Shown in pieces: positions 1 through 11,198 of a stretch of 64,000 bases of DNA. Every line of letters starts with the position of its first letter. Within the stretch, counting starts at the first letter, position 1. The position numbers were made by a program, and so were the translations under genes. The DNA is from Blasia pusilla. Lineage: Eukaryota; Marchantiophyta; Marchantiopsida; Blasiales. The stretch is from positions 41,602,001-41,666,000 of the forward strand of contig CM114273.1 of assembly GCA_050084515.1 (NCBI GenBank). The letters are read 5' to 3'. Below the pieces are notes generated by a model. The model saw nothing but the letters and a program-made list of their open reading frames with translations. It did no database searches and was not told the DNA's origin.

Positions 1-1740
1 CTCCTTCACTTGAATTAAACCATATGGAATATTGCCATGGGTTGTGGATATTCTTTTCTCACAATGTAATAGGAGAGAAGATTTTTAAATTAGATGGAAG
101 ATTATTAAAAGAAGTATCATTACAAGATAATTTATTTTCACATGATATGTATTTCAAAAATTTAGTAAAAAAATTTATTTTACAATTAGCATGAAGGTTT
201 CATTTCATGATTGCATTTGCATAGGGTAATTTTACAAGTAAATTACATGAATATATGGATAAGTTAAGAAATTCCATAAACATGAGTGGTAAACACAATA
301 GATAATTATGGACTAGGAGAATAATTTATTTTTATTTTTAACTAGTTTATGAAAAATTTTCCATTATTTTTTTGCAAGGAAGAATAAATACAAAGTGTTG
401 AGACGGTTTGTAATGCAAATATGATTATGGATTGAATTTTTTTAAACACATGTCCAAATTTAAAGAAAGGTAGAAAAAAATTATTAAGCGAAGCGGTTTA
501 TTTTAGTTTCATAGAATTGTAACATCTCAAAATGCAATTAGATTAATTTGGGTTATAATTAATAATATACACTTTTATAAGAGTGGAGAAAATATGAAAG
601 ATGATCTTGCTAAATTGTCACTCATGCATACTTTCCCACTATCCATACTCATTAAGATGAGTAAGTTTACACTACTACTATCACTTAATTTTAAAGGGTC
701 TCAAATACAAGATTGCAATCTTATGGGACTACCAACTACCTTTGAAAGATTACATAGAACCAAGTATGATTAAATTCAAGAAATGATTACTTTCCTTACA
801 TTTTTTCCCTACTTGGTATGATTTACTCCGTATTCCTCTAACTAAACTAGTGTGAAACATTATACGCTAAATCGCAGCACTCTCTAACTTACTTAGTGAA
901 ATGCCATTCCCAATTGTAGCGGTTATAACTAATCTAGTTGAATCCTAATCTTGTTATCCTAGCTTACACGTGCCTTTCACCCTTACGCCATTGTAGTGAT
1001 GCATGAACCTTCTTTAAGAAACGAGACGTACTACACGTAGTCCCTTTCAATTATACAGCTCACATTTCATAAAAAAATATATCCTAAATTTTCAAATAGA
1101 AGGTGTCTATGTATGTACCCTCCCACTGAAAAGGAAAGGAAACTTGCAGTCCATCATAAAGCCACTTAAATTTGGAAGGTTCCTCTATTAGTGGTTAGTG
1201 TATTTCACTAATCATATACAATAATGCTACGTAGTAGAACCCCGTAGTAGTATTAGTGGGATTAAATCTGGGCTTCAGTGTTGTTTGTGAAGACTTACAC
1301 TCTTATGTATTGAGCAGGATTCCCTTACATAATATATGTAATCATTCAAGTGGTACCACATAATAGGGAGCTTTCAAGAAGCCGTTTAGATTAAATTAGA
1401 TTTAAGAAGGCGCATAGGTAGGTAGTTAAAGTGAAGTTCGTTTGAGTAGGAGTCTCATAGGTTGGTTGGTACATGTAACTAACTAGGTGTATATATATAT
1501 TTTCAAGAGGTGTATAATATATAACCCATTTAAAACATTAGGATTGTATAGTGGATGAAAACAAGGTAGATTTAACTATGTAGATGTATTTGATTGAACT
1601 ACGGAGGCTCTAATCAGGTCTAATTAGCTAGTGGTGGACCCCGGGCCACAAATGCGGATAGCTTAGAGGTCCCTCTCAAGGAGGAAGAGGCTAGCTAGTT
1701 TCCTGGTAGCCGGGGTTTAACGTCTTTAAGGTTCTTTCCG
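1..1740. other. AT-rich intergenic flank, no gene seen
   Basis: This stretch is AT-rich with stop codons in every frame and no reading frame resembling a known protein. It contains short runs such as (TA)n near 1490 but no terminal repeat pair that I can define. It probably holds decayed transposon sequence. Confidence 0.5.
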
Positions 1741-1749
1741 GTACGGAGA

Positions 1750-2085
1750 GGAGTGCCAGCATGGATGTATGGGAGTTTTAAAAGGTGTTAGGGTACGGGA
1801 GGATTGCAGAATGGATCTTTTGGGTACGGGAGGATTTGCCAGCGTGGATACTGTGGATGTCACTTTCCTCTAGACAGCGTGGGGAGTTGACGAAGTGTTT
1901 GCCAACGTGGAGGTTTTGGGGTGGGATTTGCCAACAGGATCCCTGTTGGCAAATCCCACCCTTTCTTTCCTAATGCCAACAAGGACCTGTCGGGTGTTGT
2001 GATGGCAAACTTTAGGAAGTGAAGTATGCCAACATGGAGTATTCGGTCCACGTGGATCTCGCCAATACGGAGGTGCAGACACGTG
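1750..2085. repeat. Cluster of degenerate GCCARC..TGGA motifs
   Basis: The core GCCAACRTGGA, or a near variant, recurs about seven times in roughly 320 bp, near 1755, 1836, 1899, 1930, 1974, 2030 and 2070. Spacing is irregular at 30-80 bp. The cluster lies about 1.1-1.4 kb upstream of the LHP1 start codon and includes the perfect palindrome at 1919-1961. It may be a decayed minisatellite or the inside of a transposon. The reading frames crossing it are low-complexity shadows rather than genes. Confidence 0.55.
1919..1961. repeat. 43-bp perfect palindrome, 20-bp arms, 3-bp loop
   Basis: The left arm 1919-1938 (core GTGGGATTTGCCAACAGG) and the right arm 1942-1961 are exact reverse complements separated by ATC. 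Each arm carries one copy of the GCCAAC motif found throughout the surrounding cluster, so the palindrome probably arose by inversion of one motif unit. Confidence 0.85.
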
Positions 2086-2524
2086 GTCTCTGTGGGGCGA
2101 GCTCGGATCGGAGAGATTGATACGGAAGCATATGTGCAGACTAGACCAAGCGGACTCCGCCGTGAGAGGGACTGATTGATGAGACGTGGAGTGGAGGGTG
2201 TAGAACAGATTTGGAGCTTTAGGGGGTGTAGAAATGAGCCCAGAAATTGAAGGCAGAGGAGAGGAGGCCGCCAAAGCAGTGAGCTACGGGGGGAGCAGCA
2301 GTGCTCCTGTTGTCGTTGTTGTTGCAGCGGCGGACGAGGAGAAACAGAGAAATGAACGGTAAAGGCTCTCTCTCTCTCTCTATCTCTCTCTGTGTGTATG
2401 CTTCTTCCGCTCTCCAAGCACGAGCAGCAAGTGAGATGTATGCACTCGAATGAATGAATGACGGAACGAATGAATGGATGGAAGAATGAATCAATGAATC
2501 AATGAAGGAAGGAATGAATGAATG

Positions 2525-2582
2525 AAGGAAGGAAGGAAGGAAGGAAGGAAGGAAGGAAGGAAGGAAGGAAGGAAGGAAGGAA
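2525..2582. repeat. (GGAA)n microsatellite
   Basis: This is an almost pure tetranucleotide run of about 14 GGAA units. It is preceded from about 2448 by a degenerate GAAT/GGAA tract and lies about 0.6 kb upstream of the LHP1 start codon. Its length should be polymorphic. Confidence 0.95.
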
Positions 2583-3164
2583 CGAATGCTAGGTAGAATG
2601 AATGAGTGTCTGACTGACTGACTGACTGCATGGGACGGGATCGATGATGCTGCTGGAGCTGTAGAAAGCGGTTCTACCGGAGAGGAGAGTGACTGGGTGG
2701 GGGGGAGACGGAGAGATATGGGAATGGCTAGGTATTATTATTATTATTGATATTATCTGTGAGGTGGTTCGTTTTACCTGCGTTTTGAGGGAGTGTAGAC
2801 GCATCGATAACCGATGCGAGAGGTTCTTTAGGTTAATGATGGAGGGTTAAGCGATTGTGTGAAGGGAAGCGGTGATTGAGGAGCGGTAATGTAATGATGT
2901 GGGAGACCAATGGAGTGGTGGGAGGATGGGGAGGAACAACTGTTGCAAGGAAGGTAGGAACGGGGAGAGGAGGTGCGGGAAAGGGCCGGTAAAGGGGAAG
3001 GAAGTAGTGCGCTCCCTTTGAGAGCAAGAAATAGGAGGGCGCGAGGGAACGGGGATGGGATGGATGAAAGAATGATTTTTTTTTTTTGGTTTTGAGTTTC
3101 CGAGAACGAGGAAGAGGGGAATTGTTTTGTGCGAGACAGGGAAATTGGTTTTTATTTTTGAGGA

Positions 3165-6100
3165 ATGGCGAGGCGAGGAGGAGGTGCTCTAGCCTCCCTC
3201 GTGTTTCGTAGCGAAGGCGCGCTTGCTGGAGTTCGACCCTCACGGGCCAAGTTAGGTAACCATACACCGGAGCATTCCGTGATGACAGGTCGAAGCTTGC
3301 TTCGTCGGAGTTCGAGAGGAGGGGGGGAGGGAGAAGGAGGAGCGAAGGGTATGGCGAGCAGCAGCTCGAGCTATGGTGGTGGTGAGGGTGGAGCTGGCGG
3401 ACTGTCAACAGCCGCGACAGAAAATGACGGTGATCCGATGAAGAAAATAGATGGCGATGCAGCTGTCAAGAATAATGTTGTGGTTTCTGCAGCGACCCCT
3501 GCAATGGCAACAGTGATGTCCACGACAATGGTAGCCACATCACCATCAACGGCTAAAAGTCCCAAGGAGACGAGTGAAAAAGAGAGCTTGCCTGTTACGC
3601 CCGTCCCCGGGTCATCGCCAGCTCTAATCCTGAGAGAGAGGTCGCAACGACGAAAAGCTGTGGAAGCGAGAATGGCAGAGAAGGCGGCCAAAGAGAACGA
3701 TGCCGCCGATGCTTCTGCAAGCCCGAGACTCCGAAATGTGCAGGAGCTTTTAGTGAAAGATTCTTCCCCGGGTTCTGCACGGCCTCGTCGATCGCGGAAG
3801 CGTCCTGTGCCTCCTGGAGATTCAGAATCGAGTGGAAGGAAAAGTAAGCTTAAGGAGTCGGCAGATGTGTCCCCGGGTGTCGACAAGAGTCCCGTTGTGT
3901 CTACAAACACCGCAGCTAAAGGGGAAGGCAAACCGAATGAGTCAGGGAAAAAGGCCAGGAAGTCGGCGCCTTCGGAAAAGGCAGCGAGTGAGAAAGAAGT
4001 GAAGTCCCCTGGTGACGGGAAGGAGGACAAACTTGAAGATGCACCGGTGAAAAACAAGAAACTCGGGGCGAAAGATCAGAAAGGCCAGACAATCGCGAAG
4101 GACTCTGAAGACCAAGGAGTCGGGGAGACTGAAGGTTTCGCAGCTGAAGGCGAGGGCCTGGATAAGGCTGAGAAACCGAAGAAAGTTTTGACCGAGGAGG
4201 AGAAGGGCAAGGCTAAGTCTGCCAAGGAAGAGCAAGAAAGCGAGGGAGAGGACGATGGAGATGAAAATGAGGATGAAGAGGATGAGGACGAGGAAGGCGA
4301 GGAGGAAGAAGACTTCTCAAAATTAGGGAAGGACTACTTCGAGGTGGAAGCTATCAAGAAGAAACGAATTCGCAAGGTACCACCCAGAGTCGTGCGTGTC
4401 CTTGCCCCTCAGACGGTCAATCTATTATGTCAGGATTTGTATTCGCGGTGGGAATCAGTCTCTAGGTCACGTTTACGGGATGGGAGAACCTCCATGCGTA
4501 TGATGAGTAATGACCTGAAATGGCAACGTTGTAATGCTTGGGCTTCCCCATGTGCTAGTCAACAGGGACGGGCACGAGGCGAAGGTCGGTGATTGAAGAT
4601 TCTAATTCGATGGTCACAAGCAAGAGTTTGCAATTGCGAAGCTGGCAATCGAACGGCCAACTTTTAATTGCTCGCAATGGATTCTAATTGTTTTTCCCGC
4701 TCCAATCCTCCGCGCAGACGGAGTGTGTCGCCGGATTCTGACTACATGTTGTACACTTCATGTAGTCTCTATCGTTCGCCCGAACATCCCTCGAGCCATG
4801 TCATAATGTACCGTCGAAATTATCCTTCCGTCCTGGGCATGTGCTTAGGTCTTTATTAGTTGTTTCTTGTACGATCGGGGTAACCTCGGGCGTTCCCGTA
4901 ATCACTTCATGGGTGGAGGGCACCGGAATTAGTCGAACGATGGTCTCTCTCATTGTATTAGATGTTAGGAATAACCTTATATTTTACACCTTACAGGGTC
5001 AAAGGATTGTGCAAGGGAAATGGGGCGGTGAAGGAAGTTCGTCTCTTTTTCCTTCCAATTTTTTAGTATGCGTGGAAGGACAGAAGTCACCATCTGTCTT
5101 TCATTTCGTGCTTATCGCCACATGAGACAGAGCGCGAAGCTTACGACAGCCGCTCCTGATCAAAAGTACAGGGCACGTTTGTGTATGCCAGCTCAACTCG
5201 TCGGTGGCATCGGTCACTACATTCAAAGCCTCCTCACAAGTACAATGCCGTAGGGGTTCCACAGTAATCACGAAAGAGATGGACAGGGAAAGAAAGCCGC
5301 TAATGATGCTTCGTGTGAGGCGATTGCGTTCCGTGTCACGCGGTTGGTATTCCACATGCCGCTAATTTAGCGTGGACTACTTGAAGTGCTTAGCCTTCGA
5401 TTGTGGGCAGCCCACGCAGTTTCACATGCCTGTGTCTGACAGTTGCGAGTCAGGGTGTTGGGTTGTTCGCCACGGGAGAAATCGTGTGAAACGTCTCTGG
5501 AATTACGTGGTTCTTCCTCTGTATCTGGCTGTAATTGCCGTGGGTGCGGTGGGCTGGAGGTAATTCAGTCGCTAACGAGGAATTTGCACGTGAGCTAGTT
5601 CTGTGACAAGGTGGTCTACCCTAGCTGGATGCGTTGAAGGTTTCGGGTCGTGAGATGTTTCATCGTGTGGGACTACCATATGTTACGTGGTGGTTGATCA
5701 TGCAACGAATTGAATTTCCCAACTCTAACCCGTGGTTTGTGGTTGCAGGGTAAGGTGGAGATGCTCATAAAATGGTGAGTGAGATTTTTGACTGTAGTTG
5801 ATTGAATTGATTTGGCGGCATCTCAGCGAAAGAATTGAATGACGAATTCTGTCCCGTCCATCCCATCTAGAATTTGGAGTGCCCAACGGCTTCCCACCCG
5901 AAGGTTGGATCAGATGCAGCGTATCAGAGGATTGAATCAGGGTTAGGTTCAATGCATAGCAGCGTCAGGCCTGATCACATTGAGAAGAGGACAGCAGCTA
6001 CCTGCCCTCTCAATCTTGTAGACGGCCAATAGATTTGAGCTCGGGCTCTTGTATAAATCTGAAGCCTCTTTGCTCTCAGTGTGCGCCTTTATTTCTTACG

Positions 6101-8557
6101 GTTTTTCTCTACGGCCTTTTTTGGCTCTGCAGGAAAGGGTGGTCCGACAAGGAAAATACATGGGAGCCGTATGATAACGTGGCTATGTGCACAGACATTC
6201 TTGAAGAATTCGAGAAGAGGTTTGTTCCTTCAATTCCTTCGTGCCTTGGTTTTAACAAATTTACTTTCACGTCATCTGATTTGCTCCTTTTTCTGTAGTA
6301 GCTGTGTATGAAACGAGTAGCTTTGCTGGAAAATCCCTTCCCTTTTTACATTTTTGATTCAGTCTCTGGGTGGACCTTAAGTTGTGTTTGGCGACCAAAG
6401 GTTTTCCAGAGATAGTATGTTTCCAGCCTCTGTTTTTGTTCAGTGTCATTCTCTAACTTGATTTCATTTGCGTATGTTCCTTCCCTATGCAAGCAGTGTC
6501 TGGAACGTTGAGAGACGTCTGTGACTATATTCGTTGTACTTGTTTTTCAAGGTGTGCGTGACTGACTCAGTTGTATGGCCATTGTGAATTGCCCAGTCAA
6601 AGGAATCGACGTGGTAAGCGGAAGTTTGGTACCTACCTTCTTCATCAGAAAAAGAAAAAAAGGAACTCAACTGCAAACGGTGAGGGAGATTCTGTGAACC
6701 CCAGCACTGGGGATACTGGAGAGGAGGTTGCAAATAACAGACCCACAAAGACCAAGACAAGAGACGAAGTTGCAAACAGCAAGCCGAGCAAAATGTCTCA
6801 GGACAACCAATCCGAGCTCAAAGCTGGAAACTCTGCCGATCTACAAGTGGACGGCCCTCCAGAGACCAAGGTGGAAACATCTACACCGAGGAGAAAGACA
6901 GCAGATGGGGAGACTGATGCACCGAACCTGAGAATAATGGCTCCCGGGTCAGAAAACAATGACTACACTGTTGTGAATAGTTCTGTTAACACAGTCTTGA
7001 ATGATGCAGCCGCTACACTGGCTTCAGGAGTTGATGGTGAAGCCACTGGAACTAGCAACATGGATGTAGAGACTTCTCGCTCCAATGGAGTCCCTGAAGG
7101 CAAGTCCACTTTTGAGAACTTGGGTAGCTCTGACGAGAGAGTTGATGCCATGAATCATATCCTTTCCGTCCACAAAGGGGATGAATCGAATCTGAACTCT
7201 TTACATAATAGAGATGCTCGTAGTTCCATGGCGGTTGAGAAAGTTGAAGATTCTAGAGAAGCATCTGTGGTAAGACATGTTAGGGAGAATGCTGCGGACA
7301 GAACTTCAGATACTAGCCACGTGGTGATTGCAGATGATTCTTTGGGTTTCCCTCATGGGAAAGAAAGAGCTACTGGAGGTGGTGGCCCAGTCCCAGATGG
7401 AATGGAGTCAGCTCTTGGAGGTCGTAACTTGACTGGTGACAGTAAAGTGATTGAAGATGGAAATCAGAATGAATCCACCAGTGGTGATGTCCATATGACT
7501 CAAGTGCGTCCAAGTAAAGGTGGTGAAGATCTTGAGGAGCTGGCAAGCTCCAAGTATCCACTTGAGTTGGTGGATGCACATATTGGGAAAACTGCTGGAA
7601 AGAGAGTGTCAGTGTCGGATCCTGTTGGTCTCAGCAACAACACTAAATCCGATGGAGGAGCAGTGAGTGATGAGCATGCAAAGCAGGGCCCAAATGATCG
7701 CTGCACTGGTGCAAAGAAGAGGAAGAGTGGTGTTGTGAAACGAGTTCGCCAAACTTTAGAGTCTCATGACCCGAAACAGAATGTCATGGGGGACAAACAA
7801 TTGGCACGTGTAACAGAGGGCAATGCTGTGGGTTTTGGTGGGAATGAAGGTCAAGGGCAACATGATTGCACAAGATGCACTTCCCCTGAGTCAGAGGGTG
7901 GTGACAGACCATCATCATCATCACCCGGTGGTCTATGGAACAATAGATCCCATGGAGCCCATCCTTCTAATATGCCATACATCACTCAAATCAACAAGGC
8001 GATAAGTTACAGCAACTCTAATGCGAGTGGAAGGCAGGAAGTCTTGGTTCTCTTCAAAGCTTCAAGGTACCTTTTGGGCATTTGGAACATGCATATTTCT
8101 TTTGGTTTCTAACTAACTAGGAGAAGCTCATTAGTTCACACATTTCTGTTGGCGGTTTTTTCCTTCCAACTGACGTGAAGGTTTGAACTCCAGATCGGAC
8201 GGTGCAGAAGTGGTTGTGGATAACAAGTTTATGCGAGGAAGTTACCCACTTTTGGTAAGCAACCATACCTGATCCAATCCACTGAAGTCTGCCTTATAAC
8301 AGTGATTTTAGTCATACCTTTCTCAAACCTTTATGATGGCATGTTGTTCTGGAAGCTTTGGGATGTTAGAGAACTTGTTTCCTTGGATGAATGAGTGGGT
8401 GCCCTACATCTGATGGTGGTGTTGGGGTGCTTGCTGCAGCTCCTTGAATTCTACGAGGCACTCCTCAAAAAGAACTGATGCTGATGATGGTTCTGATTTG
8501 TGTGCGCAGCTCATTGATTTCTACGAGCAGCACCTTCGGTATAGTACCACACAGTAG
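3165..8557 (+). CDS. LHP1: LHP1/TFL2-like chromodomain protein (Polycomb H3K27me3 reader)
   Basis: The inferred exons are 3165-4376, 5749-5774, 6133-6219, 6597-8066, 8194-8254 and 8510-8557. All have GT-AG borders and matching phases, giving about 967 residues. Exon 1 is low-complexity, ending in an acidic run before DYFEVEAIKKKRIRK. Exons 1-3 form the chromodomain (about residues 390-441: [21 protein letters not shown]), with F, W and W at the expected aromatic-cage positions. Exon 4 is a long disordered hinge with basic GAKKRKSGVVKRVRQ, as in Arabidopsis LHP1. The C-terminal chromoshadow domain spans exons 4-6 (QEVLVLFKASR, SDGAEVVVDNKFMRGSYPLL, LIDFYEQHLRYSTTQ). In Arabidopsis LHP1 reads H3K27me3 for Polycomb repression in the nucleus. 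This protein is about twice the 445-residue Arabidopsis length. Start codons at 3280 and 3351 are also possible. Confidence 0.93.
5749..5774 (+). other. 26-nt microexon inside the LHP1 chromodomain
   Basis: The exon lies between ggttgcag and gtgagt and encodes GKVEMLIK plus two bases of the first cage tryptophan codon. Skipping it would shift the frame and destroy the chromodomain, so it must be spliced constitutively for function. The flanking introns are 1372 and 358 bp. Confidence 0.9.
8440..8478 (+). other. Alternative last exon of LHP1 (duplicated chromoshadow tail)
   Basis: After an acceptor (ttgctgcag) this 39-nt segment reads LLEFYEALLKKN and a stop, in the same phase as the downstream last exon LIDFYEQHLRYSTTQ at 8510. 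The two are clearly related, including the codons for the FYE core. Only 31 bp separate the end of this exon from the next one, too short for an intron, so the two would be mutually exclusive 3' splice choices. Using this exon gives a chromoshadow tail three residues shorter and more hydrophobic. Whether it is transcribed cannot be seen from the sequence. Confidence 0.7.
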
Positions 8558-9330
8558 TTGTATAGTTACTTGAAGCTCTAGAAGAGATTAGTAGTAAGAA
8601 GACATGTAGGATCTTCACAGGCAGCCCTCATTTTGGTTCCTCATATCCTTTGACAGGACTGTCTGTGTCAAGATATTAGGGCCTGAAAGGTCAGGAACTT
8701 ACTCCCTGCATGCGGGGCATTTGAAAGGGCGCAGCTTGTATATGGAAGTTTTGGGTTCTGGGGAATCCATCCCAAAACGACCCAAAGTTGACACAATCTT
8801 TTTCTCAGGTTGTACACATGTAGAGAGAGTAGAAACGGCAGTGAACAGGTGCTTCATCTTTTCTCTAGCTTTGAGCTTTCAAAAAGGTTGTTACCATAAG
8901 TTAAACTCAATCAATTCCTCATGTAATATATTCGTAATTCAGGACTTATGGTTGGTACTTGTTTCTCATAATTTGTGAAAAGATACAATTTTTCCATTTT
9001 TCTCTGCGCTTGCAGAAATTTCTTGTCGCATACTTTGGAACAATACAAACATCGGGCTCTTGTACGTAAATAAATGAGAATTGGGATAAATGCACTTGTT
9101 TCGTCATAACGGGAGCAGCCCGGTAACAGGTTCTTTGAATGCAGTCAGGATGCCATTGGAAGGATTATGAACCTGTCACACCAGGAACCAAACTACTCAA
9201 AATACGGCCGCCTAGGAAATACTCGTAATCCAGCAGAATCGCGAAAACCTCATAATTGTACCCTAAGATCGTTAAACTGTAAACATTCACGCGCGATCAA
9301 ACTGGTCACAACCGGAGTACTAGAGCGTTG
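8558..9330 (+). other. LHP1 3' UTR and downstream flank
   Basis: No further coding exon is visible after the TAG at 8555-8557. The stretch contains several AATAAA-like sites, for example ACGTAAATAAATGAG near 9065, where the transcript may be cleaved. Short frames here have no recognisable content. Confidence 0.45.
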
Positions 9331-9515
9331 CTCTGACGTCTAGACAGGTCTTGAAGGTATCTATCTATTTGCGTCCAAGATATGACAGAATTTTACTCTG
9401 ACGTCTAGACAGGTCTTGCAGGTAACTGTCTGTCTGCACCCAAGATACGACTGAATTTTACTGACGTCTAGACAGGTCTTGTAGGTAGCTGTCTATCTCC
9501 ATCCAAGATATGCAT
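9331..9515. repeat. Three tandem copies of a ~65-bp unit
   Basis: Copies start at 9331, 9396 and 9461 (the third lacks the first two bases). They share CTGACGTCTAGACAGGTCTTG, followed by a GTAnCTGTCTnTCT stretch and CCAAGATAnGA. Each holds a TGACGTC core of the type bound by plant bZIP factors. The array lies between the 3' ends of LHP1 and the THUMPD3-like gene, so a promoter role is not obvious. Confidence 0.85.
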
Positions 9516-9892
9516 CCAAGCCGTCGTGAGATTCGCGTATCTCGATTTCTCTAGTGTCAAGTTCTGTATATTGTGCTCGAGCATCTGAACAACTCTGTGT
9601 TTGCATCAACGCGGCATAGGAAATTCCCCATATCGTAGATTTACACTTCAGCAACTGAAGAATTTGGTGTTTGAAGTTGGAAGAGACTCCCGTCTGCGGA
9701 TTTCCCTGAAGATTGGACACGTTCATCGGGAGCGCGGTGCTCTACACTCTCGGAGTATCTCTGCTGCAGTTGCGATGAAGTTCAATACCTCAAATTCTTC
9801 AGAAGCGGTTGCTACTCGCAGCATGTTGCCTGAAACAGATGGTTAATTTCCTCTGCTCCACGCGGAAAGAGGCGACTCTGGAAGCACACATC

Positions 9893-10036
9893 TGAATGAA
9901 AGACTAGCGGGGAGACAAGATTTGCCAGACGAAGCGGCTACGAAGTGCACTACGCCCTCAGACATGAATGAAAGACTACCGGGGACACATCATTTGCCAG
10001 ACGAAGTGGCTACGAAGTGCACTACGCCCTCAGACA
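9893..10036. repeat. Exact-length 72-bp tandem duplication
   Basis: Unit 9893-9964 is repeated at 9965-10036 with only a handful of substitutions. Both begin TGAATGAAAGACTA and end ACTACGCCCTCAGACA. The 72-bp period is a multiple of three, so a frame through it would be preserved, but I see no convincing protein. Confidence 0.88.
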
Positions 10037-10122
10037 TCAATCGAAGACCTTCGAGGATGTAAGGAGGCAATGATGGCTCCAAGGAGGAATTCATTTCACG
10101 CGCAGTTATTCCTTGAGTGATT

Positions 10123-10410
10123 TCAAGAACACCTGATCGGGGGAGACAAGAAATGAACTCCTCCATGTGTTTTATCCACAGATTCGTAGTTCCAGTCGCC
10201 ATAAGGTGAGATCTGCTGGTCACGACGATGAAACTGACGGATTGAAGCGCCTCGGGCTCCTGTTTCAAGGAGTTCCCGAACTCCAGAGCGCAGAGAATTC
10301 GTGTCACCAATCTCCTCCACTTCTGTCAAATTGAGTAGCTCCAATGGGCATGTGCTCCGGGGATTCCATGGATCGAAGATCGTGCTCACTGATTGAAATG
10401 TCTTAGCCAT
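10123..10410 (-). CDS. Hypothetical small protein, 95 residues
   Basis: An ATG-initiated frame starts MAKTFQSVSTIFDPWNP and ends with TGA. It has balanced amino-acid composition and no low-complexity bias, but I recognise no family. A continuing minus-strand frame after a possible splice near 10130 (CLPRSGVLEITQGITAREM) would run into the 72-bp duplication. It could be an exon of an unrecognised minus-strand gene or chance. Confidence 0.22.
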   Translation of the reverse strand: MAKTFQSVSTIFDPWNPRSTCPLELLNLTEVEEIGDTNSLRSGVRELLETGARGASIRQFHRRDQQISPYGDWNYESVDKTHGGVHFLSPPIRCS

Positions 10411-11198
10411 AGCCGCGGCTGATTCCTGGACGCCCCCGAGGTGTGCCCTACAAATCTATGTCGCCATAATCACGATCCCATCGACTCCTCATTTGCAATG
10501 TGTAAGTGCTCGCACATGGAAGAGTACCGCACACGGCCGTCTTTCATCGCCACTATATACGCATTCATCTTCATCTACTTAAATCTTGTGAAGGTTGTGC
10601 CCCAAATCGAAGACCTGCAGCTCAATCATGTGACTATCGAAGTCTGATACAGACAGAAATCGTGAGATTCATTCAGCACAGCTCCTCGAGTGAGTTCCTA
10701 ATGACCTAGTTTTGTGGATAAATACAAGCACTAAAAACCTCTTCTATGCTATGATATTTGTTAATTTCGGCTGCTGCTGCTGCTGCTGCTGACCCCCATT
10801 CCTCTGCCTCTTCCTGCCGCTCTTCTTGGGTTTGAACATCTGCAGATAGGTTTCCACATCAATATGTCAAATTGTTATATCAGCTATGAATTTCTTGCAC
10901 CTTGTCATCGACTCATGATACATGCAGCCCAACCGACATAGCTCTGAGGAGTGGTCGCACATACTTGAATGGGTGGAGGTTCCATTGTCCTGCGCACTAC
11001 ATACACTTCGACTATGAGGCCCTGAAAGTCAGACAGAAGTTGCAGACATCAGTGGCATTGCATTTGCAGCCTAATTTTGCAGACAAGATCTCTGTGGGAG
11101 AGCATAGAACCTGTGCACTTCCCATCTCAAAGTCCTGTTGGTGATGGGATGCAAAGAACATCTGCCATAGACCAGACTCCGTTGAGGGATGTGGATGC

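Noticed and set aside
1860-3408. Minus-strand frames of 91-191 codons upstream of LHP1
   Set aside because: They have low-complexity His/Ser/Pro composition caused by purine-rich leader and microsatellite DNA, with no domain.
3371-4235. Minus-strand frames of 228 and 97 codons opposite LHP1 exon 1
   Set aside because: They are complements of the Ser/Lys/Glu-rich coding sequence. The plus-strand exon is supported by its joint with the chromodomain.
6570-6570. Acceptor TGACTCAG at 6570 as the start of LHP1 exon 4
   Set aside because: It puts the following sequence out of frame. The acceptor GCCCAG at 6596 keeps the frame and gives the basic QRNRRGKRKF that aligns with other LHP1 proteins.
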